Numbered from the stretch's first letter, positions 23,181-33,531 are shown. The stretch is DNA of 64,000 nt from Bdellovibrio bacteriovorus W (GCA_000525675.1 CP002190.1:1302001-1366000); one strand, 5' to 3'. Notes: generated by a model not told the origin, from the letters alone. Translations and numbers: made by a program.

Positions 23181-23930
23181 ATGGGAGCAGTGGTTTCTTT
23201 TATCAATCAAAAAGGCGGCGTCGCTAAAACAACGACAGCCATCAACGTAGCAGCACAATGGGCTAAGGCCGGCCATAAAGTTTTACTCGTAGATTTAGAC
23301 CCTCAGTCATCAGCGACAAGATCAATCTTTGGTGATCGTGATTTTGAAGACACGATCTTTGATGTCCTCACTTCAGAAATTCAAGCCGAAGAGGCCATCG
23401 TCAGCTCCGATTCTTTCGGGATCGACGTGATTCCTTCTGAAATTATGCTGAGTGGGATTGAGCTGATCCTTGCCTCAAAATTTGGCAGAGAGAGCATCCT
23501 TAAAAGAGCTTTAGCAGAAGTTAAAGACGAATACGACATCATCATTATTGATTGCTCTCCATCTTTAGGTCTTTTAACGGTGAATGCTTTGATCGCTTCA
23601 AAAGACATCGTGATCCCTATTTGCCCAGAGTATTTTTCACTCAAAGGGATCGAACTTATTTTAGAAACCTTAAAGAATATCCATACAGGATTAGGGCATA
23701 AGGTAGATGTGCGCGGTATTATTATTTCTAAATATCGCAATCGTAAGATCGTTGAAAAAGTCATTGATGATTTGAAAACGAAATACACGATTCCAATTTT
23801 TGAGAACTACATTCCTGAATCCATTGTGGTTGAAGAGTCCCATCACAAACACTTGCCAATGTCAGCCTATGCGCCGAAAAATCCAGCGGGCATTGCATTG
23901 GCAAACCTTGCAATGGAAATGTGGAATTGA
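23181..23930 (+). CDS. ParA-family ATPase
   Basis: A 249-residue deviant-Walker ATPase: INQKGGVAKTTTAINVA (about residues 8-24) with signature Lys and P-loop Lys, VDLDPQSSAT for Walker A', IIIIDCSPSLGLLT for Walker B. ParA proteins bind nucleoid DNA and position chromosomes, plasmids or protein clusters. ATG 23181 with GAGGGAG upstream is preferred to a GTG at 23127. No parB follows; instead an unknown gene overlaps by ten bases, so this is an orphan or cargo-positioning ParA rather than a partition pair. Confidence 0.9.
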   Translation: MGAVVSFINQKGGVAKTTTAINVAAQWAKAGHKVLLVDLDPQSSATRSIFGDRDFEDTIFDVLTSEIQAEEAIVSSDSFGIDVIPSEIMLSGIELILASKFGRESILKRALAEVKDEYDIIIIDCSPSLGLLTVNALIASKDIVIPICPEYFSLKGIELILETLKNIHTGLGHKVDVRGIIISKYRNRKIVEKVIDDLKTKYTIPIFENYIPESIVVEESHHKHLPMSAYAPKNPAGIALANLAMEMWN

Positions 23931-24430
23931 GCACCATCAATCCTCTCTTTTTAGATTCAACAAAACCCATTGGTGATAAAGTCGTCACCAACGTAGAGCT
24001 CATTGATCTTGTGCTTAAAGAGGGAGAGTCCATCCACCTCGAAGTATGGGATCAGTTCGGCTTTGCGCAGAAGTATGATCTTAAGGTGATTGAAACTAAA
24101 AAACAGACGAAATACATCGCTGAAGTTTGGTTGAAATATCAGCACGAAATTCAATACCGCTTCATTAAGATGATGGCAGGAAACGAGATTTCTGCAACTC
24201 CGATGCGTGATGCACGTGCTGGACACTTGATCGAAGAAAAGTGGGATGAAAGCACTCTTGAATGTCCAGTTGTAAGAAAAACTCCCACGGGAGCAGCGCG
24301 TTCGCCTCGCAAGAAGGACACTTCTATGGCAGCGCCTAAGATCAAAGAACTTAAGACTTCCTCCGCTCAGCCTTTGGGGCGCAGTCATTTCTTAGATCAG
24401 ATTAAAGACTTACTGGATGATCTTTTGTAA
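23921..24430 (+). CDS. hypothetical partner of ParA
   Basis: A 169-residue soluble protein from GTG 23921 (or TTG 23927), overlapping the ParA stop. The first 100 residues read as a compact beta domain (LKEGESIHLEVWDQFGFAQ, about 33-51), followed by a basic Ser/Lys-rich linker and a C-terminal helix (HFLDQIKDLLDDLL). That closing helix could contact ParA. No ParB-like HTH is seen. Probably a cargo adaptor (inference from context). Confidence 0.65.
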   Translation: MELSTINPLFLDSTKPIGDKVVTNVELIDLVLKEGESIHLEVWDQFGFAQKYDLKVIETKKQTKYIAEVWLKYQHEIQYRFIKMMAGNEISATPMRDARAGHLIEEKWDESTLECPVVRKTPTGAARSPRKKDTSMAAPKIKELKTSSAQPLGRSHFLDQIKDLLDDLL

Positions 24431-24566
24431 AGCTCATCCAGACTTTTTATATCTTCTAAAAACTTTTAAAGTTCAAACTCTGTTATTCCAAAGAACGAGT
24501 CCAAATCCTAAGACAAGAGCTTGGTTTTGGGTGTGGAAGCGAATTAAACGACATTCAGTACTTGGT

Positions 24567-24597
24567 CCGAGTTTTGGATAGCTCTAGAACTCGGAGG
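24567..24597 (+). promoter_or_regulatory. hairpin touching the traT ribosome site
   Basis: CCGAGTT (24567-24573) pairs with AACTCGG (24588-24594); the right arm overlaps the first bases of GGAGG (24593-24597), the ribosome site of the TraT-like gene at 24608. It could dampen translation. Confidence 0.4.
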
Positions 24598-24607
24598 TAC
24601 TAAAACT

Positions 24608-25348
24608 ATGTTAAAACAAACCTATAAATATTCCACTCTTCTATTGGCTCTCTCATTTCTATCGGCCTGCGCCTCAACTCAGGTTGCAGTTTCTAAAAGA
24701 AACCTCGATGTACAAACTAAAATGAGCGAGAGTCTTTTCTTAGATCCCGTCGATAATGAAGAACAAAAAACGATCTTCATTCAAGCTAAAAACTCTTCCG
24801 ATAAACAGGAGTTTCGAATCCAGCAAGATCTGGAAGCAAGTTTGCGCGCAAAAGGCTTCAGGGTCGTAAACCAGCAGGCCAAGGCGCATTTTGTCTTGCA
24901 GGTGAACGTCCTTCAAGTCGGAAAAGCCGATCCAAACGCGGCTGAGGCGGCCCTATATAGCGGTTATGGATTGGATGGAGTGGCTGCAGGGGGAGCGCTT
25001 GCTTATGTGGCCGGTGGAAGCAATAAGGCCATCGTAGGGGCAGGGCTTTTAGGTGGGATCGCTGCTGTTGTTGCAGATTCATTTGTAAAGGATGTCTATT
25101 ACAGCGTTATTACTGATGTGCAGATCCGAGAAAAAACAAAGGGTGGTCAGCTTGTCAGTGTTTCAGGTATGCACTTTAACAAGTCAGGAACTAGTGGCGG
25201 TTCAAGGACGACTTATGAAGAAAAATCGAACTGGAAAACTTATCAAACACGAGTTCTAAGTTCGGCTAATAAGGTGAATCTTGAATTCGAAGAGGCACTC
25301 CCTGAGCTGAGAAGACATCTTTCACAAAGCATTGCTAATATTTTCTAA
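24608..25348 (+). CDS. traT: TraT-like complement-resistance lipoprotein
   Basis: A 246-residue lipoprotein with a lipobox LSACAS (Cys about residue 21), then the TraT pattern: helical Q-rich region, a glycine-rich hydrophobic segment in the middle (GYGLDGVAAGGALAYVAGG, about 119-137) and a C-terminal repeat-like part with YYSVITDVQI. TraT proteins sit in the outer membrane and block complement or mating-pair stabilisation in F-plasmid hosts. Chromosomal copies without conjugation genes, as here, occur in free-living Proteobacteria. It ends at a bidirectional terminator. Confidence 0.8.
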   Translation: MLKQTYKYSTLLLALSFLSACASTQVAVSKRNLDVQTKMSESLFLDPVDNEEQKTIFIQAKNSSDKQEFRIQQDLEASLRAKGFRVVNQQAKAHFVLQVNVLQVGKADPNAAEAALYSGYGLDGVAAGGALAYVAGGSNKAIVGAGLLGGIAAVVADSFVKDVYYSVITDVQIREKTKGGQLVSVSGMHFNKSGTSGGSRTTYEEKSNWKTYQTRVLSSANKVNLEFEEALPELRRHLSQSIANIF

Positions 25349-25365
25349 AAATTAAGATTTACTCA

Positions 25366-25402
25366 GAAAAAAGCCCTTTAGATTTCTAAAGGGCTTTTTT
25401 TT
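25366..25402. terminator. bidirectional terminator
   Basis: AAGCCCTTTA (25371-25380) and TAAAGGGCTT (25387-25396) form a perfect 10-bp stem with A and T tracts on either side. It serves the TraT-like gene and the convergent transporter gene. Confidence 0.9.
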
Positions 25403-26327
25403 ATAAAGTTTGTTTTGCAAGGGAATCAGCACTTTTAGAAGCAGATTCTTGCAATGCTTTCTTGTCTTTCAAAGTGTTGGCAACAAGGGCAGTCACAATT
25501 AAAACGGCTCCGAGTGATTGCAAAGGGCCTAAGCTCTCGCGTAAAACTAAAATTCCTAAAGCGGTTGCGGTGAGGGGCTCGATCATCATCAAAAGGGCGA
25601 CCTCTTTGCTACGAAGCTTTTGCAGGGCTGCGAGTTCTAAAGACAGTGGCAACACCGTGCAAACCAAAGCAATTCCTAAAACCAGCAAAGCTTGAGAGGT
25701 CGTGATCGTAGAGATGCTTTCAGCGCTCGGTGCATGAAACAAGGAAAGTGCGATAGCCCCGAAAGTGATTACATAAAGGGCGGAAGAAATAGGGCGCACA
25801 TCTTTTTGCACGCGAGCTGAGATCATCACATAGCCTGCGTAACTAATGGCCGATGCTAGTCCTGATAAAACAGCCCAGGCGTTTTTAACTTCGACATGTC
25901 CCCATAAAAGAAAAATCAATCCTAACGAAGCCACTCCAAGGTATAGAGCCTCTTTTTTAGTGACCTTATCATGAGTAAAAAAATGCGAAAAGATATTCAC
26001 CCAAAATGGATAAGTGTATAGAAGCAAAGCCGCCAGAGTGATGCTTAGGCCTTCAATCGCTGTGAAATAGGTGGTTGAGAAAAAAGCGTAACCAAAAATT
26101 CCTAAAAGGCCTGCGGTACAGATTTGTTTTAAAGATAAACGAACCCAAGAAGGGCGAAAGATTAAAATCCCAATCCATAAAATGGCGGCGGCTAAGGTGA
26201 AGCGATAAGAAAGAAACTCTCCCACAGAGAGTCCTGTGGCAAAGGCCGCCTTGCTAAAAATTCCTAGAAAACCAAAGCCAATACTTGCAATGGTAATTTC
26301 AATGATCCCTCGGGCGCGCGCATTCAT
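25401..26327 (-). CDS. EamA/DMT-family transporter
   Basis: A 308-residue membrane protein with ten hydrophobic segments in two repeats, as in the drug/metabolite transporter superfamily (EamA). The N-terminal repeat starts with EITIASIGFGFLGIFSKAAF and the second begins near residue 140. EamA proteins export amino acids or metabolites; the substrate cannot be told from sequence. It is third in the same-strand run behind the aminotransferase and kdsA genes, 145 bases after kdsA, so it may be transcribed separately. Confidence 0.85.
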   Translation of the reverse strand: MNARARGIIEITIASIGFGFLGIFSKAAFATGLSVGEFLSYRFTLAAAILWIGILIFRPSWVRLSLKQICTAGLLGIFGYAFFSTTYFTAIEGLSITLAALLLYTYPFWVNIFSHFFTHDKVTKKEALYLGVASLGLIFLLWGHVEVKNAWAVLSGLASAISYAGYVMISARVQKDVRPISSALYVITFGAIALSLFHAPSAESISTITTSQALLVLGIALVCTVLPLSLELAALQKLRSKEVALLMMIEPLTATALGILVLRESLGPLQSLGAVLIVTALVANTLKDKKALQESASKSADSLAKQTL

Positions 26328-26472
26328 GATTCGAGTTCTTTCGGCAGAAAAAGCCAGAGATTCGTTAAAGAAAATATTATCACTGACGGCCGTAAAAGAG
26401 AAATCCCTTTAAGGGATATGGTGGGCAGTTCATATTTATCAAAAAATAGAACTGCCACTCTAACGATAGAAA

Positions 26473-27342
<870 letters not shown>

Positions 27343-27350
27343 CTAAAAGA

Positions 27351-28469
27351 CTAAAAATGTTTCTTCACTGTATCGACAACGTACTGAAGTTCTTCCTGAG
27401 TGATGTATGCAAAACATGGAAGATTCAATACTGCTTGAGAGATATGGTGAGCATTGCCATTGTCGATTTTTCCAGCCAAGTGATTAGCTGCACCTGATTG
27501 GTGGCTCATCGCTCCTGGGTAAATTGTACCAAAGCCGATGTTAGCTTTTTTCAAAGACTCAATCAAAGCAGGGCGCAAAGAAGGTTCAATCATAGCTACT
27601 GCACAGTAACCATTTTCTTTCACGTTTCCTTTTGCGCGAACTGGTTTAAATGGAAGACCTTGAAGAGCCTCTTCATAGAACTTCACAGCATTCATACGAC
27701 TTTCAATGCGCGCGTCGATATGTTTTAAAGACATATTTAAGAATAAAGACTCATAAGTTCCAATACGAGAGTTCCAGCCAATCATGCCATGAGAATAGTG
27801 ATCTGTTCTTCCGTGATTGATAAGAGTGCGGCAGTTCTTCGCGTATGTCTCATTCGATGTGAAGATCGCGCCAGCATCTCCAGAAGCACCTAATACTTTT
27901 GCAGGGTAGAAACTTGTTGTAGAAATAACTGCAGATCCTAGGATCGACTGTCCTTCAATCTCAGTACCAAAACACTGAGCACCGTCTTCAATCAAAACAA
28001 CGCCAGCTTCTTGAGCATACTTACGGATAGCCATTGTGTCCGCTGATGCCCAACCGTAAAGGTGAACCATTACAGCTGCTTTTGGTTTGAATTGGTCAAC
28101 CGCTTGTTTGAAGGTCGCTAAATCCCAATGGCAGTTTTCGCGATTTACGTCTACAGTCACAGGGTTTGCACCCACGTTAACAACAGCTTCAAAAGTTGCC
28201 CAGAAAGTCATGTCAGGGATAAGAACTTTATCGTTTTTTTCAACACCTACTGCGCGCAAAGCGATTTGAATCGCATCAGTTCCGTTTGCGCAACCAATCG
28301 CGAATTTAGACTTTGTGTAAGCCGCTAGGTTGGCTTCCATTTCAGCAATGATAGGGCCGCCTACGAATTGAGTTTTATCAAAAAGATTTGCAACTCCCGC
28401 CAAAAATTCATCGCGGAATCCAGGTTCAAAACGGTTCAATGTGATAAATGGAACTTGTTGAATGCTCAT
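27351..28469 (-). CDS. DegT/DnrJ/EryC1-family sugar aminotransferase
   Basis: About 372 residues, PLP-dependent. FAIGCANGTDAIQIALRA is the N-terminal cofactor loop, VLIEDGAQCFG the Asp-x-x-Gln segment that holds the pyridine ring, and SFYPAKVLGA (Lys about 188) the Schiff-base lysine. ATG 28469 has a GAGAGAG site; an ATG at 28529 adds a 20-residue head of no family character. Such enzymes aminate keto-sugars. Direct linkage to kdsA suggests action on Kdo or another envelope sugar, as KdnA does in the pathway for 8-amino-Kdo, though no KdnB-like dehydrogenase is next to it. Confidence 0.85.
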   Translation of the reverse strand: MSIQQVPFITLNRFEPGFRDEFLAGVANLFDKTQFVGGPIIAEMEANLAAYTKSKFAIGCANGTDAIQIALRAVGVEKNDKVLIPDMTFWATFEAVVNVGANPVTVDVNRENCHWDLATFKQAVDQFKPKAAVMVHLYGWASADTMAIRKYAQEAGVVLIEDGAQCFGTEIEGQSILGSAVISTTSFYPAKVLGASGDAGAIFTSNETYAKNCRTLINHGRTDHYSHGMIGWNSRIGTYESLFLNMSLKHIDARIESRMNAVKFYEEALQGLPFKPVRAKGNVKENGYCAVAMIEPSLRPALIESLKKANIGFGTIYPGAMSHQSGAANHLAGKIDNGNAHHISQAVLNLPCFAYITQEELQYVVDTVKKHF

Positions 28470-28670
28470 ATAAATCTCTCTCGAGGAAAGTGTTTTAGTT
28501 TTACCAGAATTGAGTGCCATCGCTGTCACTCTGACTCTGATAGAAGTTCAAAAGAAGTATCTAATAGCTTTTAAAAACTTGCAAGAATCCGAAGAATTTA
28601 TGGGATGCACAGCTTAAAAGTGAGCGAGCTCAAGGAGTGTCTGGTACTTTCCTGCAACACTTAAGGGGGT

Positions 28671-28826
28671 ATGAACGCTGTAATGTCTAAAGAGGATGGT
28701 AAATTTGCAACACCTGAAGGTGGTTCGCTTAAATTTGGCGGCGAGAGGTTTAGAGAGCAAGCCCACTCGTTGCCAGAGGCTTTCTCGTATTCAAGCAATC
28801 TGTTAGTAAATATAATAAGATCTTAA
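28671..28826 (+). CDS. possible 51-residue protein
   Basis: A short frame in the 420-base gap between the aminotransferase and the DUF2892 gene. It starts ATG right after AAGGGGGT, a strong but very close ribosome site; an ATG four codons later has better spacing. The product is soluble and Gly/Glu-rich (KFGGERFREQAHSL). It may be a fragment of a lost gene. Nothing else in the gap looks coding. Confidence 0.3.
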   Translation: MNAVMSKEDGKFATPEGGSLKFGGERFREQAHSLPEAFSYSSNLLVNIIRS

Positions 28827-28950
28827 AGCTGCCAGCAAAGCATAGCGTAGAAGGTCAAAGTCGATGGTTTGGTTTTGATGAATGCAACAAGAGCTCGTCG
28901 GCCTTGAGGGGTTTTCCCAAGGCACGAATAGCAATGCAGGAAGGGACTTT

Positions 28951-29151
28951 TTAACGTTTTCGGGGGCACGTGTTAACCCCGAAGATTTTGTAGGCGGGGC
29001 ATCGACCCAGAAGGCCTGTTATTAAAGGGAGAAAGCCTAAAAGGAACCATGGGTTCTTGGGCCCTATAAAGGCAAGAGAAATTAAAACCAAGCCAATCAC
29101 AATTCGAACCGTGCGATCTAAATTTCCTTCATTCTTTTCAAAAAATGCCAT
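28951..29151 (-). CDS. DUF2892 small inner-membrane protein
   Basis: A 66-residue protein matching the YgaP-type transmembrane domain (DUF2892): N-terminal NEGNLDRTVRIVIGLVL, two membrane segments (about residues 16-32 and 35-49) and the closing GRCPAYKIFGVNTC with two Cys. Often paired with rhodanese or sulphur-trafficking genes, but none is adjacent here. GGAGG precedes the ATG. Role unknown. Confidence 0.9.
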   Translation of the reverse strand: MAFFEKNEGNLDRTVRIVIGLVLISLAFIGPKNPWFLLGFLPLITGLLGRCPAYKIFGVNTCPRKR

Positions 29152-29357
29152 AGCGAATTACCTCCAAGGTAAGGACACTATAACTCGAAGTGCAATTGGG
29201 GAAATATGATCTAGAACATAATTTTTAACAAAAATAGGCCTAGTAGGGTATTTGTAATGGCCTAAGATTGAAGAACTAAAAGTTGTAAACAAACACTCTT
29301 CTACTTTGCTTTCTAGAGGAGCCTTCGCTAGCATATTTATTCATCGACGGAGTATTC

Positions 29358-31679
29358 ATGCGCTTAATCAAAAGTATTGCCTCAGCTTTGATGTTTTCTT
29401 TTTCTATATCGAGTTTTGCCTCAAGTTCGATTGAAGATTTATACACTGCCAAGATTCAACCAATTTTCGATTCCCGCTGCATCAGTTGTCATAGTTGTTT
29501 CAATGCTCCTTGTCAGTTGAATTTGCAGAATTATGAGGGGTTTATTCGCGGAGCTAACAAACTCAACATTTATGACGGAAGCCGTAGGCAAAGTGTAGAA
29601 CCATCAAGGTTGTGGATTGATATGAAAACGGCCCACGATTGGATGGATAAGAGAAACTTTTATTCTCTGAATGAATCTAATGATCCAGAAAAGAATCTTT
29701 TTTATCAGACCTTAGCCATGAAGATGTTCCAAAAAGATCTTGCTGTAAAACCCAAAAAACAAGTCGGTGCTGGGGATATGTGTCCCGCAAATTCTGAAGA
29801 GCTGGCAAGCTTTCAGAAGATGATGCCTGAATCGGGAATGCCCTATGGTTTGCCCGCACTTACAGGTGATGAATTGGGAGTGATTAAAGAATGGATTTCG
29901 CTGGGAGCTCTGGGGCCCAGTGAAGCTGCGTTGAAGCAAAGTCAGCAGATACCTTCGGCGCTCGCAACTCAGATTAAAGAGTGGGAAAAATTTTTGAATG
30001 CAAAAGATCTAAAGCATCGCTTGGTGAGTCGTTATCTCTATGAGCATAAGTTCCTAGCACACCTGTATTTTCCGGAAGAGCCGCGAACTTTCTTTAGGCT
30101 GGTTCGCTCAAGCAAAGCTTGCGAAAAGGGTGTTGATGAGATTGCAACCCGTCGGCCCAATGATGATCCTGGGAAATCATTTCATTATTGCTTCCAAAAA
30201 TTCCCAGGGACCATTGTGATGAAGACGCATCTGCCTTTTGAGTTATCTCCTCAAAAGCTTAAGAAGTATCAGGAGATATTTTTTGCAGTCGACTGGAAAG
30301 TAAATAAACTTCCTAGCTACGAAAATTCGGTGGCCGAGAATCCATTTATTGCATTTAAAGATATTCCAGAAAAAGCGCGCTATAGATATCTCCTTGAAGA
30401 TGCGCAATACCAGGTTGCAACTTTTATAAAAGGCCCTGTTTGTAATGGCAGTATGGCAGTAAACTCTATTCAAGAGCAGTTCTGGGTTTATTTTCTGAAT
30501 CCAGACTCTGATAATATGGTGCTGTCCCAAAGCTATGCGAATAGGGTGAAGGACTTACTTATTCTTCCAGGGATGTGGGGGAGTGATGTGGCTCTAAAGG
30601 AAACTCTTTCCTTGGGGAAAGAACTTGTAGAGCATCGAGAAGCCTATCGAAAGGAACGAGCTAAGGAGTATCAAAAGCTCCGCCCGAAAGGTTATAGTTT
30701 AAAAGACCTTTGGGATGGTGATGGGGTTAATAGTAATGCAGTACTGACGGTGCTTCGCCATGATGATAATGCGGTCATCAAGCAGGGTATGCATGGGGAT
30801 TTGCCAAAAACATCCTTCGTTCTTGATTATCCCTTGATGGAAAGATTGGTATATAACTTGGTCGTCAACTTTGATGTCTTCGGAAATATAGGACATCAAA
30901 TGCTTACGCGTGTTTACATGGATATGATTCGCATGGAGGCAGAAGACCTCTATCTTAGCTTCCTCCCAGCAGAGCAGCGACTGGCTTTAAGAAAGTCTTG
31001 GTATAAAGGTATCCTAGCAGAAGTAAAAATGAGCTATGTCTTTCCTCTCGTGGCTCAAGATTTTCCGACGGGTATTCAGTTTAAAAATAATGACGTGCAG
31101 GCGGAGTTCGCAGGTTTCGTGTATAAAGATTTTAAACCCGAAGTGCGCGGATTGATGGACCCTGTGAATGTTAAAAATGCTTATTTAAAAAAGATTTTAG
31201 GAAATGAAAAGATGGACACCGTTACTAAAGCACTTAGTAAGGTAACGTCGAAAAGGTCTGTCGGAAAAGAGACCTACGCTCGTTACTTCCCTGAATTCTC
31301 TTATCTCTTGGTGATAGAAGATGGGAAAGAGCGAGTCTTCAGCATTATCCTGAATAGGGAGCATGATAATATTTCATGGATACTTGGAGAGGGATTAAGG
31401 CTTTCACCTCTCGATAATAACCTTATGATTAAAGAAGGTTTCTGGGGGTCGTACCCTGTGCAGTTTTATTCCATCGAAGCTGCAGAGGTTGAGTCTTTCG
31501 TAAAGGCTATGAGGGCTATAAACTCTGACCGTGGTTATCAGAAGTTTGTTCAAAAGTTTGGTGTTCGCAGAACTTCTCCGCGCTTTTGGAGAACTTACGA
31601 TAGCCTCCATGAAGTCTTTAAAAGTAAAGATCCCGTTGAGTTTGGCTTCATCGATCTTACGCGGTACTCGCTAGAGTAA
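29358..31679 (+). CDS. cti: fatty-acid cis/trans isomerase
   Basis: A 773-residue periplasmic protein. A signal peptide ends about residue 21 (SSFA), then a c-type haem site CISCH (41-45) in FDSRCISCHSC, followed by the Cti family sequence (YEGFIRGANKLNIYDGSR, then SRLWIDMKTAHDWM). Cti converts cis to trans unsaturated fatty acids in membrane phospholipids without releasing them, a fast response to solvent, heat or osmotic stress in Pseudomonas and Vibrio. Length matches the family (about 760-770). GGAG precedes the ATG. A terminator lies 90 bases after the stop. Confidence 0.9.
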   Translation: MRLIKSIASALMFSFSISSFASSSIEDLYTAKIQPIFDSRCISCHSCFNAPCQLNLQNYEGFIRGANKLNIYDGSRRQSVEPSRLWIDMKTAHDWMDKRNFYSLNESNDPEKNLFYQTLAMKMFQKDLAVKPKKQVGAGDMCPANSEELASFQKMMPESGMPYGLPALTGDELGVIKEWISLGALGPSEAALKQSQQIPSALATQIKEWEKFLNAKDLKHRLVSRYLYEHKFLAHLYFPEEPRTFFRLVRSSKACEKGVDEIATRRPNDDPGKSFHYCFQKFPGTIVMKTHLPFELSPQKLKKYQEIFFAVDWKVNKLPSYENSVAENPFIAFKDIPEKARYRYLLEDAQYQVATFIKGPVCNGSMAVNSIQEQFWVYFLNPDSDNMVLSQSYANRVKDLLILPGMWGSDVALKETLSLGKELVEHREAYRKERAKEYQKLRPKGYSLKDLWDGDGVNSNAVLTVLRHDDNAVIKQGMHGDLPKTSFVLDYPLMERLVYNLVVNFDVFGNIGHQMLTRVYMDMIRMEAEDLYLSFLPAEQRLALRKSWYKGILAEVKMSYVFPLVAQDFPTGIQFKNNDVQAEFAGFVYKDFKPEVRGLMDPVNVKNAYLKKILGNEKMDTVTKALSKVTSKRSVGKETYARYFPEFSYLLVIEDGKERVFSIILNREHDNISWILGEGLRLSPLDNNLMIKEGFWGSYPVQFYSIEAAEVESFVKAMRAINSDRGYQKFVQKFGVRRTSPRFWRTYDSLHEVFKSKDPVEFGFIDLTRYSLE

Positions 31680-31770
31680 GGTATGCGTTTATTTTTTTGT
31701 ATCACCCTATGGCGATCCCCAGACCTTTTGAAGGGGTTTGCCTTCCGAGGCCTGTTAATAGGACGTATCT

Positions 31771-31795
31771 AGCGCCCTGAAGTTAGGGCGCTTTT
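31771..31795 (+). terminator. rho-independent terminator after cti
   Basis: AGCGCCCT (31771-31778) pairs with AGGGCGCT (31785-31792), followed by TTTT. The rest of the 290-base gap to the next gene holds nothing I can support. Confidence 0.75.
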
Positions 31796-31969
31796 GAATC
31801 AAGATCTATCTTCAGTTTGTCTTAGGTTGAAACACTTATCAGGGGCTTTAATAAGGCAGTGACAATTCGTTTGCGCCCTCATTCGAGAGTAAGGCCTGAC
31901 TTCAAGACCAGCGTCTGGATGACAATAATTCCATAGAAGGACTTCCTCGAATAGTGGTTAAATAGAGGA

Positions 31970-32899
31970 GTGGATATATTTAAAATTCTTTCAGTTTCTT
32001 TAAGCGCGTTTTTGGTATCTAACTCCGTATGGGCTCAAAGTGAAGAATTCAGAGTTCCAGTAGAGTCTCACCATTGTGCAAAGAATGCTTCCTATAAGGT
32101 GCATTTAACTTTTGATGATGGTCCTAAAATACCTGAAACGATCCAAGTACTCGACACCTTAAAGCGTCATGGGATTAAGGCGACTTTTTTTATTTCGACA
32201 AGTCGTTTTAAAAACTTAGCGCAAGGTAAAGCGCCTACAGCCAATGAAAGGCGATTGCTCCAAGTCATTGAGAGAATGAAAGAAGAGGGGCACACCGTAG
32301 GCTCGCACTCTTATGAGCATATTGAGCATGGAAACCTAAATAAGCACTCCAAAGCTGATATAATGCAGAACTTGCAGGCAAGTTATCGAGTCATTGACCG
32401 CTTGGGTTTACCGAGTCCTGTTCCTTTTCGTTTCCCATATGGAAGTGGTTGGCTTGTTGATAACAATCCCACCAATCAATCCATGAATGACTTTGTCACT
32501 CGCGAAATTAAGAGTAAGGGTTATCGTCCGTTCCATTGGGATATGGATACCTGGGATTGGAGTAAGGTAAAGCGTCAAGCGTTGCCGAAGTCTCTGCTAG
32601 AGCAAGTGTGTTCTCACGGTGGTGGTGTGGCTTTAATGCATGATATTCACAAGTGGACCGCAGATAATTTGGATTCAATTATTCAATCCATCCAGCAGTC
32701 GGGGCATACCTTTGCGAGTGAAGAAGAAATTATTCGCTACTCAGATCGTCACCCTCGCGGAACCTTGGTTTCATTAAAGGATCGCGCAGGCAGTATTCGT
32801 AGCTGCGGTCGTAAGAACTCAGACCTCGATCAGATTTGGGCAGATTGCAATGAGTACCAACAAAAGTCTTCAGACAATAATAGAAAAGGAGTCAACTAA
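31970..32899 (+). CDS. secreted polysaccharide deacetylase (NodB fold)
   Basis: A 309-residue protein with a signal peptide (to VWAQ, about residue 24) and the NodB domain: HLTFDDGP with the catalytic/metal Asp pair, VGSHSYEHIEHG with two zinc His, RFPYGSG, and ALMHDIH near the end. It removes acetyl groups from peptidoglycan or another polysaccharide outside the cytoplasm. Predatory relatives use such enzymes to mark prey peptidoglycan, which makes a predation role possible. The GTG start overlaps its AGAGGAG site closely, so the exact start is uncertain. The following gene begins just after it. Confidence 0.85.
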   Translation: MDIFKILSVSLSAFLVSNSVWAQSEEFRVPVESHHCAKNASYKVHLTFDDGPKIPETIQVLDTLKRHGIKATFFISTSRFKNLAQGKAPTANERRLLQVIERMKEEGHTVGSHSYEHIEHGNLNKHSKADIMQNLQASYRVIDRLGLPSPVPFRFPYGSGWLVDNNPTNQSMNDFVTREIKSKGYRPFHWDMDTWDWSKVKRQALPKSLLEQVCSHGGGVALMHDIHKWTADNLDSIIQSIQQSGHTFASEEEIIRYSDRHPRGTLVSLKDRAGSIRSCGRKNSDLDQIWADCNEYQQKSSDNNRKGVN

Positions 32900-32900
32900 G

Positions 32901-33503
32901 ATGAAACTTTTTAATCGCATTCTCTTAGGTGCACTCCTTTTACAGTCAACAGCTCACGCTGCGATTCAAGGAATGTCTAACATTTCAAAGGATCAAGTGG
33001 TTTTAAGTGTCGAAGATGATGAGTCGTCGGGTCGATCTTTGATTTTGATGAATATTCGCACGTACGCTAAAGAGAAGATCTCTTTGCCAGCAGAAACTGA
33101 AAGTGAAGATTTGATGGGGATGGTTCTTTCACCTTCTCATCTCGTTCTAATATCTCAGTGGACAGCAGGTGGAGGGAAGAATCCCTACGTGCACGAATAT
33201 GACTTTGTAAAAAAACAATGGGCCAAGAAAAAAGAACTGGATTGTTTGTCATTTGATCGAGTGGAAATCAAAGGCTCTGTCGCGACGGTCGCTTGCGAGG
33301 CAGGTGGCAATAAAAAAGTGAACCTTGATCTAAAAACGAAAGAGGCCGTGAAGGTTGTCTTCCCAGTCAAACAAGACAAGCAGGGAAGTGATACGGTAAA
33401 GCTATCTGGAGGTTCTATTTTTAGATGGCAGATGATAGAGATTCAAGAAGGTAAAAAAGCAAAAAAGATTTTTAAAACTTCCGATTTGCTAAAAGGTATT
33501 TAA
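32901..33503 (+). CDS. exported hypothetical protein
   Basis: A 200-residue product from ATG 32901 with GGAG nine bases upstream; the signal peptide is FNRILLGALLLQSTAHA (about residues 4-20). The mature part is beta-rich with blade-like repeats (for example VLSVEDDESSGRSLILMN). It directly follows the deacetylase gene and is followed by a strong terminator, so the two form an operon and probably work in the same place. Family not recognised. Confidence 0.7.
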   Translation: MKLFNRILLGALLLQSTAHAAIQGMSNISKDQVVLSVEDDESSGRSLILMNIRTYAKEKISLPAETESEDLMGMVLSPSHLVLISQWTAGGGKNPYVHEYDFVKKQWAKKKELDCLSFDRVEIKGSVATVACEAGGNKKVNLDLKTKEAVKVVFPVKQDKQGSDTVKLSGGSIFRWQMIEIQEGKKAKKIFKTSDLLKGI

Positions 33504-33531
33504 AAATCATAATAGCACGATATTTCATACG

